Origin: a virus
Reading direction: 5' to 3' (one strand)
Length of the DNA stretch: 64,000 nucleotides
IMG/VR virus record: IMGVR_UViG_3300042482_001138
Span: 210,139-274,138 of that record
Both the position numbers and the translations under genes were made by a program. Under the pieces are notes generated by a model that made no database searches, had not been told where the DNA came from, and was given only the letters and a program-made list of their open reading frames with translations. Below, piece after piece: positions 34,739-41,945 of this stretch (positions are counted from its first letter, which is position 1; every line of letters starts with the position of its first letter).

Positions 34739-35419
34739 ATGAAACACATCATTGTTACAAGATGTAAATTTGGAAATGACGAAAGTTTTCAAAAATATTT
34801 CCAAGTTATGAAAAAAACCTATATTCCATCTATAAATTCACAAACAAACAAGAACTTTTCAATTGCTCTTATAGTCAATCCCAAACACTATGATTTAATT
34901 AGAAATGAAATAAACAAGGATATTGAAATTGTTAAATTTACAAGTCAAAATGAAGAATATAAAGATTTGGAAATAAGACAAAAAATAGATTTAATTCCAT
35001 TTTCAGATACAAAAAAAGATTACAGGGATTATGTAATTAAAAACAATATTACAATACAAACAAGACATGATTGTGATGATATAATGTTACCAAATTACGT
35101 CAATAAAATTCAAAAGCTTTATTCTGAAAATAAAAACAAACATGACGATTTTATTTTAAATTTTCACCCAACCAAACTTATTGTAGAATCAGGTAAAGAG
35201 TATACCCATAGTAGAGATTATAGTAGAGTATGTTCTATGTTTTCAACATTAGTACAAAAAAAAGTAAAACATGGGATCATGGATGTTATGCATGATCATT
35301 TAGTAAGAATAACAAAAAATGTGATTTATATTCCTGAAACATTTGTTAAATTAGGAATACATGGTAATAACACAACATCTAAACTTAGGGAAACTGATAA
35401 ATTAATAAGAAATTCATGA
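34739..35419 (+). CDS. Putative glycosyltransferase (rhamnosyltransferase-like, GT-A type)
   Basis: 226 aa. Opening strand KHIIVTRCKFG and the motif ITIQTRHDCDDIMLPNYV supply a DxD-like metal site (DCDD) typical of GT-A enzymes of the putative rhamnosyltransferase family. The C-terminal part (HDHLVRITKNVIYIPETFVK) fits the acceptor side. No signal or TM segment, so cytoplasmic. Overlaps the next gene (ATGA) in a four-gene sugar cassette that could decorate virion proteins, DNA or host surface glycans. Confidence 0.7.
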   Translation: MKHIIVTRCKFGNDESFQKYFQVMKKTYIPSINSQTNKNFSIALIVNPKHYDLIRNEINKDIEIVKFTSQNEEYKDLEIRQKIDLIPFSDTKKDYRDYVIKNNITIQTRHDCDDIMLPNYVNKIQKLYSENKNKHDDFILNFHPTKLIVESGKEYTHSRDYSRVCSMFSTLVQKKVKHGIMDVMHDHLVRITKNVIYIPETFVKLGIHGNNTTSKLRETDKLIRNS

Positions 35420-36168
35420 TCAAAAATTATACTTTAAAAGAAATTCAACAGGAAATAAAAAAAAACTACAAGTTTGGTGATACCATAGACATTTGTATTG
35501 TAACATTCAATAGATTGGAATACTTAAAAAAATGTGTTACAAGTATTATTGCATCCACATCAATTAAATTTCGAATTTTTGTAATTGATGATGGATCAAC
35601 TGACGGAACTAAGGAATGGTTACAGAAACAAAAAAAAAGAGGATTAATTTTTGATATAATACTAAATAAAAAAAATTTAGGAACGGCAACAAACTTTAAT
35701 CTTGTAATTGACAAGAGTGATAGTCCATTTTTTGTGATGTGTAATGACGATATGTATTTTCACAGATATTGGGACTTTGCAATTATGGATATTATAAATA
35801 AATTTGACGATTGCGGTATAGTTTCATTTTATGATTACACAAGATATGGTCTTGACGAAGGTGTTTCAACTATTGACGATACAACAATTAAAGTTCCAAG
35901 AACTGGTTTGGGAGCTGCGGCGATTAACAGAGAACTATTCAATTTATCAGGAAAATTTATACTACCTGAAGGTGCAAAGATGGGATTTTTTGCGACCCCA
36001 TTTTGTTCAAGATGTTATAACACAAATATAAAAAGAAATACACATTATGCGACAGTACCCAATTATGTTACAAATATGGATGTGTCTTATTGTAAATTAA
36101 ACGAGAATGACAATTTACAAGAATATGGGTTAATGAGGAAAAAAGAAAAACGAGGCTGGGGTAAATAA
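35416..36168 (+). CDS. Family 2 glycosyltransferase
   Basis: 250 aa. Canonical GT2 start DICIVTFNRLEYLKKCVTSI, FVIDDGSTDGTKEWLQ, NLGTATNFNLVIDKS, and the DxD equivalent FFVMCNDDMYF. It uses a nucleotide-sugar donor; the acceptor is unknown. The AT-rich codon usage matches its neighbours, so it is settled in this genome. Confidence 0.85.
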   Translation: MIKNYTLKEIQQEIKKNYKFGDTIDICIVTFNRLEYLKKCVTSIIASTSIKFRIFVIDDGSTDGTKEWLQKQKKRGLIFDIILNKKNLGTATNFNLVIDKSDSPFFVMCNDDMYFHRYWDFAIMDIINKFDDCGIVSFYDYTRYGLDEGVSTIDDTTIKVPRTGLGAAAINRELFNLSGKFILPEGAKMGFFATPFCSRCYNTNIKRNTHYATVPNYVTNMDVSYCKLNENDNLQEYGLMRKKEKRGWGK

Positions 36169-36186
36169 ATTAAAAAAAAAATAATT

Positions 36187-36780
36187 ATGTTGTTAAACGA
36201 GCTGGCAAAAAAATATGGTACAGATAAAAAAATTCCAGATGGTATAAAATGTCAAAATGGTCTTTTAGGTCATGGATACACCGTACACTACGAAAAAATA
36301 TTAAAAAACAGAAACATCAAAACTATGTTAGAAATAGGGGTTTCTTTTGGTGGATCTATTAAAATGTGGAATGAATACTTCAAAGGGAAATGTCACATTA
36401 CAGGAATTGATATTAACGAGAAAAGATTTAGAAAAAAAGACTTAGAAAATAAGAACATAAGGATCAAACTTGGTAGTCAAAACGATGTTAAATTTTTGAA
36501 GTCGTTATGTGATATTAAATATGATTTTATAGTTGATGATGGAAGTCATAAAAGTGGGGATCAAATAATATCCTTTAATAATTTATTTAACAATATGAAT
36601 AGTGGTGGTGTCTATATTATCGAAGATCTTCATGTTGCAAAAAAAACGGAACATATTTTTGAATCTATTAACACTAACGATGAATTTTATAAATTACATT
36701 TAGATGAAACAGTAATAAAAAATATTAAATCTGTTGAATTTTATGAATCAAATAAATTGTGTGTTATTTATAGGAAATGA
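36187..36780 (+). CDS. SAM-dependent methyltransferase, CmcI/macrocin O-methyltransferase-like
   Basis: 197 aa. MLEIGVSFGGSIKMWNEYF is the SAM-binding motif I; HITGIDINEK is motif II; FDFIVDDGSH-like YDFIVDDGSHKSGDQI is the metal/acidic site characteristic of the CmcI/TylF-type small-molecule (often sugar) O-methyltransferases; GGVYIIEDLH follows. Placed between glycosyltransferases, it probably methylates a sugar. Overlaps the next gene by 4 nt. Confidence 0.82.
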   Translation: MLLNELAKKYGTDKKIPDGIKCQNGLLGHGYTVHYEKILKNRNIKTMLEIGVSFGGSIKMWNEYFKGKCHITGIDINEKRFRKKDLENKNIRIKLGSQNDVKFLKSLCDIKYDFIVDDGSHKSGDQIISFNNLFNNMNSGGVYIIEDLHVAKKTEHIFESINTNDEFYKLHLDETVIKNIKSVEFYESNKLCVIYRK

Positions 36781-37838
36781 TATCAATAATAGTCACCGCA
36801 TATAATAATAAAAATTACATTCATGAATGTTTACAAAGCATTATAGAATCTTGTGGTGATGTAGATTTTGAAATTTTGTTGGGTATTGATAATTGTACAT
36901 CAACTTTGAAATCCGTGTTTCAAAAACACAAAAAATACAAAAATTTAAAAATACTCTTTTTCAAAAATAGAGTCGGAACTTACATTATAAGAAATAGTCT
37001 TGTGCCAATTTCAAAGTATGATAATATTTTATTTTTTGATTCTGATGACATCATGAAAAAAAATATGATTAATGATTTATTGTATAATATAAAAAAATAT
37101 GACTGTGTTAAACCTATGTTTTCTGGATTTAAAGATGGAGATGATATTACTTTACCCAAATTTAACACACAAAAAAACACATTTGGTGAAGGGGTATTTG
37201 CAATAAAGAAAAATGTTTTTAACGAAATGAACGGGTTTGAGCCATGGGTCTGTGCGGCAGATTCAGAGTTCAATTGGAGGTTGAGAATGAACAACAAAAC
37301 TTTTAAATACATAGAAAGGGTTTGTTTTTATTATAGAAGACATTCTACAAGTTTAACAACAAATCAAGAAACTGGAATGAGATCTAAATTGAGAATGAAA
37401 TATCATATTTTAACTAAAAACAAAAAAAATACTAAATCATTCTCACCATTGGATGAGATGGTTGTTTCGAAATTCATAGAAATAACTAACCATAATATTG
37501 ATAATTTTTTAATAGACCAATTAAACCCTTCATTTGAAATACCTGAAGATAAAGGTCCCTTAGATGTTAACAATAATGAAAATGTAATTTCATTGATTTT
37601 TAATAAAACACCCAAGAAAGTTGTAGAACCAAATAAAAAACCAAAAGTTCAAATAGTTTCTAATAATCCAATAAATAATATATTAGTTAGAAAACCGAAA
37701 GTTGTTGATAAAGATAAAATCACTAAACAAAGACAAAATATTATTAACATAAAACAAAAAACTAATAGAGAAGTTTTTAACGAAATACACCCATCAAAAC
37801 CAAACCGAAGATTGGATCTTCCAAATATTAGGTTATAA
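36777..37838 (+). CDS. Family 2 glycosyltransferase with C-terminal extension (353 aa)
   Basis: GT2 domain in residues 1-210: ISIIVTAYNNKNYIHECLQS, EILLGIDNCTSTLKS and NILFFDSDDIMKKNM (DxD), with the acceptor motif EPWVCAADSEFNWRLRM. Residues about 225-353 form a Lys/Asn/Pro-rich extension (KKVVEPNKKPKVQIVSNNP) ending RRLDLPNIRL, which may tether the enzyme to a partner. Last gene of the sugar cassette. Confidence 0.82.
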   Translation: MISIIVTAYNNKNYIHECLQSIIESCGDVDFEILLGIDNCTSTLKSVFQKHKKYKNLKILFFKNRVGTYIIRNSLVPISKYDNILFFDSDDIMKKNMINDLLYNIKKYDCVKPMFSGFKDGDDITLPKFNTQKNTFGEGVFAIKKNVFNEMNGFEPWVCAADSEFNWRLRMNNKTFKYIERVCFYYRRHSTSLTTNQETGMRSKLRMKYHILTKNKKNTKSFSPLDEMVVSKFIEITNHNIDNFLIDQLNPSFEIPEDKGPLDVNNNENVISLIFNKTPKKVVEPNKKPKVQIVSNNPINNILVRKPKVVDKDKITKQRQNIINIKQKTNREVFNEIHPSKPNRRLDLPNIRL

Positions 37839-37880
37839 ATTTACATTTTGATTTTTATTTTTTATTTTTAAAATAAAAAA

Positions 37881-38060
37881 ATGTACGTTATAATCAAACA
37901 TGTTAAAATGTCCGATAATAAAAAAAGGATACCTGTGATAATTCTTGATAGCCAAAATGAAATTTGGGAGTTTGAAGATTATGAAGAAGCTAAAAAAATG
38001 AAAGATATTTTTGAAACTAATTCTGATTCTGGTCACATATATGAAGTAAAAAAAATATAA
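37881..38060 (+). CDS. Small hypothetical protein (59 aa)
   Basis: MYVIIKHVKMSDNKKRIPVI, then LDSQNEIWEFEDYEEAKKMK: a compact beta-beta-alpha layout of a kind common in small phage proteins that report on a single value or ligand (for example WGR- or DUF-like modules). One nt before the next ORF, so co-transcribed. Confidence 0.65.
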   Translation: MYVIIKHVKMSDNKKRIPVIILDSQNEIWEFEDYEEAKKMKDIFETNSDSGHIYEVKKI

Positions 38061-38061
38061 A

Positions 38062-38178
38062 ATGGAAGATATTCTATATGAAATACATAATGAATTTGTA
38101 AATTCTGAAGATTTTGACAAAATGTTATATGAAATGTTAATTTATTCAGAAAAGTATTGTCAATTAAAAAAAGATTAG
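38062..38178 (+). CDS. Small acidic protein (38 aa)
   Basis: MEDILYEIHNEFVNSEDFDK then MLYEMLIYSEKYCQLKKD, amphipathic helices. It starts 1 nt after the preceding stop. Its end contains the -33/-7 host-type promoter of the downstream unit. Confidence 0.5.
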   Translation: MEDILYEIHNEFVNSEDFDKMLYEMLIYSEKYCQLKKD

Positions 38179-38186
38179 TATATTTG
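38157..38186 (+). promoter_or_regulatory. Bacteroidota-type promoter upstream of tRNA island
   Basis: TTG (38157-38159), 19 nt, TATATTTG (38179-38186), matching the Bacteroidota primary-sigma pattern TTG-N19/20-TAnnTTTG. Confidence 0.65.
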
Positions 38187-38231
38187 TAAAGGAATTAGAA
38201 CTTTTTAAAAAAACTGTATAATTATAATAAA

Positions 38232-38339
38232 ATGAAAAATACACTCAGACATATGGTCATTTGTAACAAGCCGAGCAATCAGTGGTCGTTTAGCTATATT
38301 ACGCGTAATCAGTCAAGGGTATTTTCACTTATGAGTTAA
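38232..38339 (+). CDS. Putative small protein or leader transcript (35 aa)
   Basis: MKNTLRHMVICNKPSNQWSF then SYITRNQSRVFSLMS. It is the only ORF between the host-type promoter and the terminator at 38371, so the unit is either a small-protein gene or a short RNA. The RNA also has a CGTTTA/TAAACG-like pairing near 38342. Coding status uncertain. Confidence 0.35.
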   Translation: MKNTLRHMVICNKPSNQWSFSYITRNQSRVFSLMS

Positions 38340-38370
38340 AAACGTTTAACTAACATAATAGAAGGAATGT

Positions 38371-38405
38371 AAAACCCGAGACTTAAAAATCTCGGGTTTT
38401 TTGTT
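38371..38405 (+). terminator. Rho-independent terminator
   Basis: AAACCCGAGA / TCTCGGGTTT stem, loop of eight, then T-run, just before the first tRNA. Confidence 0.9.
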
Positions 38406-38413
38406 TTATATTA

Positions 38414-38485
38414 GCTCTGTAAGCATTGTTGGAGATGCGCCTGACTTGTAATCAGGAGAAATCAGTTCGATTCTGGTACGGAGCT
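38414..38485 (+). tRNA. tRNA-Thr(TGT)
   Basis: Acceptor GCTCTGT/ACGGAGC, anticodon arm CCTGA-CTTGTAA-TCAGG, T loop TTCGATT. CCA not encoded. Confidence 0.9.
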
Positions 38486-38518
38486 CAAAAAGGTTCTTTG
38501 ACATATTGGTCTTTATAG

Positions 38519-38589
38519 TGTTCCCTCGTCTAATGGCAGGACACGCGGTTTTGGTCCGTGGAATTGGGGTTCGAGTCCCTGGGGAACAA
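38519..38589 (+). tRNA. tRNA-Gln(TTG)
   Basis: Acceptor TGTTCCC/GGGAACA, anticodon arm CGCGG-TTTTGGT-CCGTG. CCA not encoded. Confidence 0.88.
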
Positions 38590-38595
38590 CAATAA

Positions 38596-38679
38596 GGAAG
38601 AGTAATCACAACGGCTTGTGACTCCGTCTTGAAAACGGCAGGTACTGAAAGGTATGGGGATCGACACCTCACTCTTCCT
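38596..38679 (+). tRNA. tRNA-Ser(TGA)
   Basis: Acceptor GGAAGAG/CTCTTCC, anticodon loop CTTGAAA, long variable arm. The T loop is ATCGACA, with A instead of T at position 54. Confidence 0.85.
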
Positions 38680-38688
38680 CAACAATAA

Positions 38689-38761
38689 CTAGGTGTAGCT
38701 CAGATGGTAGAGCGGGTGGTTTGGGACCATCAGGCCGCAGGTTCGATCCCTGTCACTTAGA
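38689..38761 (+). tRNA. tRNA-Pro(TGG)
   Basis: Acceptor CTAGGTG/CACTTAG, anticodon arm GGTGG-TTTGGGA-CCATC, T loop TTCGATC. Confidence 0.9.
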
Positions 38762-38765
38762 CAAC

Positions 38766-38841
38766 GTCTTCGTAGCTCAGTTGGTTTTAGAGCACCTCAC
38801 TTTTAATGAGGGGGTCACAGGTTCGAGCCCTGTCGGGGACA
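38766..38841 (+). tRNA. tRNA-Lys(TTT)
   Basis: Acceptor GTCTTCG/CGGGGAC, anticodon arm CCTCA-CTTTTAA-TGAGG. Confidence 0.92.
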
Positions 38842-38908
38842 CAAAAATTTAGTAAAACTGAGCGATTTATACCAAAAAATGGTTATATTTGCGTAAATAA
38901 ACTAAAAA

Positions 38909-38982
38909 ACACTCTTAGCTCAGATGGTAGTAGCGGTTGTCTTACATACAACAGGTCACAGGTTCGATCCCTGTAGGGTGTA
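38909..38982 (+). tRNA. tRNA-Val(TAC)
   Basis: Acceptor ACACTCT/AGGGTGT, anticodon arm GTTGT-CTTACAT-ACAAC. A TATATTTG box lies at 38884-38891 but without a well-placed TTG. Confidence 0.9.
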
Positions 38983-38988
38983 CAATAA

Positions 38989-39071
38989 GGGAGAGTTGAG
39001 CAATTGGTTGGCTCAGCAGACTGTAAATCTGTCGTCGTAAGACCTTGGGGGTTCGAGTCCCTCCTCTCCCA
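38989..39071 (+). tRNA. tRNA-Tyr(GTA)
   Basis: Acceptor GGGAGAG/CTCTCCC, anticodon arm CAGA-CTGTAAA-TCTG, long variable arm as usual for bacterial Tyr. Confidence 0.92.
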
Positions 39072-39080
39072 CCACAAAAA

Positions 39081-39153
39081 GGACAAGTAGCTCAATTGGT
39101 AGAGCACCGCACTGTTAATGCGGGGGTTACAGGATCGTACCCTGTCTTGTCCG
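39081..39153 (+). tRNA. tRNA-Asn(GTT)
   Basis: Acceptor GGACAAG/CTTGTCC, anticodon arm CCGCA-CTGTTAA-TGCGG. T loop ATCGTAC (A54 instead of T54). Confidence 0.9.
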
Positions 39154-39159
39154 CAATAA

Positions 39160-39232
39160 GTTCACGTAGCTCAATTGGTAGAGCGCCGATCTGATACGTC
39201 GGAGGTAATGGGATCGTAACCCGTCGTGAACA
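39160..39232 (+). tRNA. tRNA-Ile(GAT)
   Basis: Acceptor GTTCACG/CGTGAAC, anticodon arm CCGAT-CTGATAC-GTCGG. T loop ATCGTAA (A54). Confidence 0.9.
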
Positions 39233-39235
39233 CTA

Positions 39236-39321
39236 CGGAAGATAAACCTTGATGGCGATAGGGTCCGCCTGCTAAGCGAGATGTACCTTTGGGTATTTGG
39301 TTCGATTCCAATGTCTTCCGC
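39236..39321 (+). tRNA. tRNA-Ser(GCT)
   Basis: Acceptor CGGAAGA/TCTTCCG, anticodon loop CTGCTAA within a CGC/GCG stem, long variable arm (ATGTACCTTTGGGTAT). The discriminator appears to be C, unusual for Ser. Confidence 0.82.
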
Positions 39322-39326
39322 AAAAC

Positions 39327-39396
39327 GCCGATAGGAAAGGTTTCCGATCCGGGCTCATATCCTGGATGTCATTGGGTTCGATACCCTTTATCGGTA
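39327..39396 (+). tRNA. tRNA-Met(CAT), elongator
   Basis: Acceptor GCCGATA/TATCGGT, anticodon arm CCGGG-CTCATAT-CCTGG, T loop TTCGATA. Only 70 nt, with a short D arm. Confidence 0.82.
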
Positions 39397-39403
39397 CTAC
39401 ATG

Positions 39404-39476
39404 GTGTATGTAGCTCAGTTGGCAGAGTGCTTGATTGTGGTTCAAGAGGTCATGGGTTCGACCCCCATCATACACA
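39404..39476 (+). tRNA. tRNA-His(GTG)
   Basis: Acceptor GTGTATG/CATACAC, anticodon arm CTTGA-TTGTGGT-TCAAG. A G is present at the -1 position, but the discriminator is A. Confidence 0.9.
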
Positions 39477-39477
39477 C

Positions 39478-39574
39478 AAATAGTTCACAACGGACAAGGC
39501 TTAGGCTCAAAGTGTGAGGTTATAATTCCTTATATTCCCTGAGGTGGGTGGCGAGTGGTTGACCAGAACTATTT
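39478..39574 (+). ncRNA. Stem-closed RNA element A between tRNA-His and tRNA-Arg
   Basis: Closed by the 9-bp stem AAATAGTTC/GAACTATTT, abutting both tRNAs. Inner hairpins include CTCA-AAGTG-TGAG and TGG-TTGA-CCA. It has no T loop or anticodon arm, so it is not a tRNA. It shares the phrase ACAACGGACA with element B. Confidence 0.55.
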
Positions 39575-39576
39575 AT

Positions 39577-39648
39577 ACCTTCGTAGCTTAATGGAAAAGC
39601 CTCAGAATACGAATCTGATGATTGGGAGTTCGACCCTCTCCGAAGGTA
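39577..39648 (+). tRNA. tRNA-Arg(ACG)
   Basis: Acceptor ACCTTCG/CGAAGGT, anticodon arm TCAGA-ATACGAA-TCTGA. Wobble A34 would need TadA deamination. Confidence 0.9.
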
Positions 39649-39649
39649 C

Positions 39650-39782
39650 AAAAGATGATAGGAAGCGTAGAACAACGGACACGGAGGGGTGTTCGCAAGG
39701 GTACACACTAAGAATATATTTCTCTCTAAGGGTGTGTGAAGTCATACGATGGGATTCCTGATAAAGTTGTTCATCATCTTTT
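39650..39782 (+). ncRNA. Stem-closed RNA element B
   Basis: Closed by the perfect 10-bp stem AAAAGATGAT/ATCATCTTTT, continued by GAACAAC (39670-39676) with GTTGTTC (39766-39772). Inner pairings include CACAC...GTGTG. It directly follows tRNA-Arg(ACG) and precedes tRNA-Arg(TCT). Confidence 0.6.
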
Positions 39783-39786
39783 ATTT

Positions 39787-39858
39787 ACCCCTTTCGTATA
39801 ATGGAAGTACAACACTCTTCTAAGGTGTCAGGTTGGAGTTCGAATCTCTGAGGGGGTA
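39787..39858 (+). tRNA. tRNA-Arg(TCT)
   Basis: Acceptor ACCCCTT/AGGGGGT, anticodon arm ACACT-CTTCTAA-GGTGT. Confidence 0.9.
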
Positions 39859-39869
39859 CAACAAAATAC

Positions 39870-39940
39870 GCGTCTCTGGTGTAATGGTAGCATGATGGAT
39901 TCCAAACCCATCGGTCAGGGTTCGAGCCCTTGGGGACGCG
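39870..39940 (+). tRNA. tRNA-Trp(CCA)
   Basis: Acceptor GCGTCTC/GGGACGC, anticodon region GATGG-ATTCCAAA-CCCATC with CCA in the loop, T loop TTCGAGC. Confidence 0.85.
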
Positions 39941-39948
39941 CTAATTAA

Positions 39949-40021
39949 GGACAGGTAGCTCAGTTGGTAGAGCGTTGGACTGAAGATCCAAGCGTCGGGG
40001 GTTCAATTCCCTCCCTGTCCA
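39949..40021 (+). tRNA. tRNA-Phe(GAA)
   Basis: Acceptor GGACAGG/CCTGTCC, anticodon arm TTGGA-CTGAAGA-TCCAA, T loop TTCAATT. Confidence 0.92.
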
Positions 40022-40032
40022 CAAAATAAAAT

Positions 40033-40063
40033 TTGTAATTTCTAACAAAAACCATTATCTTTG
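40033..40063 (+). promoter_or_regulatory. Bacteroidota-type promoter, nearly leaderless
   Basis: TTG (40033-40035), 20 nt, TATCTTTG (40056-40063), followed after 4 nt by the ATG at 40068, so the transcript should start at or beside the start codon. Confidence 0.75.
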
Positions 40064-40067
40064 TATA

Positions 40068-40562
40068 ATGAAACATTTACCATACGAAGCTACAGGAAAG
40101 GCAATTAAGGGATATTCTGAATCAGAAACCGCTAGACGTGAAACAAATGACTGTGTGGTTAGAGCATTTGCATCGTCATTTGAAGTGTCTTATGATTATG
40201 CCCATAAGTTTGTTGCGGATGAATTTGGTAGAAGACCAAGAAAAGGAACTTACGGAACTGTATCAAAACTTGTCAAAATGGCCGACAGTTTATTTAAAGT
40301 TAATGGTAAAAAAGTTTGTCCTGTTGGTATTAGACACAACGATAATATGTTAAGATCTTTGATGTATGATGTTAAAGTGAAAGGGGAAATTAAAAAAAGA
40401 AATATGACTGTTGGGACATTTGTTAAACAAAATCCAAAAGGAACTTTTTTTGTTTTGGTTAGACGACACGCATTTACAATCAAAGATGGTGTTGTAATTG
40501 GTAATTGGGATGACGCTATAAAAACAAAAAGACCAATGAGATGTGCCTTCAGAATTAAATAA
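40068..40562 (+). CDS. Papain-fold cysteine peptidase-like phage protein (164 aa)
   Basis: RRETNDCVVRAFASSFEVSY places Cys29 at the start of a helix, as in papain-like folds, and LVRRHAFTIKDGVVIGNWDD supplies His134 and Asn146, a plausible Cys-His-Asn triad. I recall related TNDCVVRA proteins in many phages, with unproven substrate. It lies inside the tRNA island, is followed at 12 nt by the RNase H-like gene, and is driven by a host-type promoter, consistent with early expression. Confidence 0.75.
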   Translation: MKHLPYEATGKAIKGYSESETARRETNDCVVRAFASSFEVSYDYAHKFVADEFGRRPRKGTYGTVSKLVKMADSLFKVNGKKVCPVGIRHNDNMLRSLMYDVKVKGEIKKRNMTVGTFVKQNPKGTFFVLVRRHAFTIKDGVVIGNWDDAIKTKRPMRCAFRIK

Positions 40563-40574
40563 AAAAATAAAAAA

Positions 40575-41030
40575 ATGAACCGTGTATTTAGAACGGTGGA
40601 AGGGGTTTCTATACCTGATATTGTAAAACATACTATTGATATTCTTAAAGAATGTCCATATGCTGAAATACACATTGGTACAGACTCACAAAACCATAGA
40701 AGATCAACCGTGTATGTTACGGCAATAGCATATAGATATGGTAACCGTGGGGTTCACTACATTTATCATAAACAAAAAATTAAAAAAATTCGTGATAAGT
40801 GGACAAGATTATGGAATGAAGCTGATTATTCGATCGAAGTTGCAAATTGGTTGACAAATAAAATAAAGGTTCAAGTTGAAATAGACCTTGATTACAATTA
40901 TCAAGAAAAGTACTTCAGTTCGAAGTTAGTTGGTCCAGCGGTTGGGTGGGTACAATCGTTAGGTTATAAGGCAAATATAAAACCAAATAATCAAATTGCA
41001 ACAAGAGCGGCAGACCACCACTGTCGTTAA
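40575..41030 (+). CDS. RNase H-like protein, DUF458/YkuK type (151 aa)
   Basis: IHIGTDSQNHRRSTVYVTAI ... NRGVHYIYHK is the signature of the YkuK/DUF458 family, which has an RNase H-like fold with the first acidic residue in GTDSQ. A second acidic pair EIDLDYN lies in the next strand (VQVEIDLDYNYQ). The stop codon abuts tRNA-Cys by 2 nt. Activity of the family is not established; a role in RNA processing within this RNA-rich locus is a reasonable guess. Confidence 0.78.
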   Translation: MNRVFRTVEGVSIPDIVKHTIDILKECPYAEIHIGTDSQNHRRSTVYVTAIAYRYGNRGVHYIYHKQKIKKIRDKWTRLWNEADYSIEVANWLTNKIKVQVEIDLDYNYQEKYFSSKLVGPAVGWVQSLGYKANIKPNNQIATRAADHHCR

Positions 41031-41032
41031 TT

Positions 41033-41104
41033 GGTCGGGTGTCTGATGGGTAAAGTCTCGGTCTGCAAAACCGTAGTATGTGGGTTCGAATCCCACCCCG
41101 ACCT
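41033..41104 (+). tRNA. tRNA-Cys(GCA)
   Basis: Acceptor GGTCGGG/CCCGACC, anticodon arm CGGT-CTGCAAA-ACCG; begins 2 nt after the RNase H-like gene stop. Confidence 0.9.
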
Positions 41105-41113
41105 CAACAAAAT

Positions 41114-41187
41114 GCCCCTATGGCGGAATTGGTATACGCGTGTGACTTAGGATCACAATCTTGCAGGTTCGAGTCCTGCTGGGGGTA
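41114..41187 (+). tRNA. tRNA-Leu(TAG) with class I-type short variable loop
   Basis: Acceptor GCCCCTA/TGGGGGT, Leu-like D arm (GCGGAATTGGTATACGC), anticodon arm TGTGA-CTTAGGA-TCACA. The variable region is only ATCTT before the T arm GCAGG-TTCGAGT-CCTGC, whereas bacterial Leu tRNAs normally have a long variable arm. Confidence 0.85.
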
Positions 41188-41205
41188 CAAATATTTTTAT
41201 TAGTA

Positions 41206-41213
41206 TATTTATA
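41206..41213 (+). promoter_or_regulatory. TATTTATA late-promoter-like box (near match)
   Basis: TATTTATAC, 12 nt before the ATG at 41227. Confidence 0.5.
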
Positions 41214-41226
41214 CTAAAAGATTATT

Positions 41227-41817
41227 ATGAAAAAGATTATAAGACTTACTGAATCAGATCTCGCTCGTATAGTTGGACGAGTTATTAAAGAAGAATATGA
41301 TGAAGATGATGAAGTGGAGGTTACACCTGAAATGATTATCAAAATGCTTATGGATAGTGCCGAATCAACCCCACAAGAAAATTATGATGACCTATATGAT
41401 TGGATGCAAGATGTATTTTCACCGGTTGAAAGTGAACTTGAGGATATGGGGTATGATATTGACGACCTTCGTATGACATATGATGATGTTATAATGAGTT
41501 TATGGGATGATAATGATGAAGATGATGAGGAATCATTATATGAATCAGATCTCGCTCGTATCGTTAAACAAGTTATTAGTGAATCTAAAAAGAATCTTAG
41601 TAAATCTGAAATATTGAAGATGTCAAAAGATGAGCTAAAAGATGTTTATGGTGAATTGGAAGTAAAAGGTGAGTATCACGGAAACAAAGGAACATTCCAC
41701 CACTTCAAAAGAACTGCAATCGGAGATATTGTCTGTAGTTTTAGAACTGATGACTCAACACCATCAGGATTGAAAAGAAATACTCAAGGAATTAAAGTCA
41801 AAAATTTAGATTTTTAA
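41227..41817 (+). CDS. Leader-bearing protein with a second internal leader copy (196 aa)
   Basis: The N-terminal leader contains LTESDLARIVGRVIKEE; after an acidic segment a second copy, YESDLARIVKQVISESKK, begins near residue 105. The two copies share 20 identical bases (41251-41270 and 41542-41561), so the duplication is recent compared with other leaders. The C-terminal domain (about 125-196, LKMSKDELKDVYGELEVKGE ... FRTDDSTPSGLKRN) is small and basic. It looks like a tandem fusion of two leader-bearing proteins. Confidence 0.8.
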   Translation: MKKIIRLTESDLARIVGRVIKEEYDEDDEVEVTPEMIIKMLMDSAESTPQENYDDLYDWMQDVFSPVESELEDMGYDIDDLRMTYDDVIMSLWDDNDEDDEESLYESDLARIVKQVISESKKNLSKSEILKMSKDELKDVYGELEVKGEYHGNKGTFHHFKRTAIGDIVCSFRTDDSTPSGLKRNTQGIKVKNLDF

Positions 41818-41847
41818 TAAAACTTGACACTTTTGAAATTATTAGTA

Positions 41848-41856
41848 TATTTATAA
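41848..41856 (+). promoter_or_regulatory. TATTTATAA late-promoter-like box
   Basis: Exact copy, 20 nt before a 22-codon ORF at 41877. Confidence 0.5.
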
Positions 41857-41876
41857 AACAAATTAAAAAACCGCAA

Positions 41877-41945
41877 ATGAAAAATTTACACATATTATTG
41901 ATAGGGGGCGATTTAGCTGAAGCAACTTTCAAGAAGAGGGTGTAA
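41877..41945 (+). CDS. Possible 22-aa peptide in a short transcription unit
   Basis: MKNLHILLIGGDLAEATFKK then RV, between a TATTTATAA box and a strong terminator at 41969. The whole unit is about 150 nt. It may instead be a small RNA. Confidence 0.3.
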   Translation: MKNLHILLIGGDLAEATFKKRV

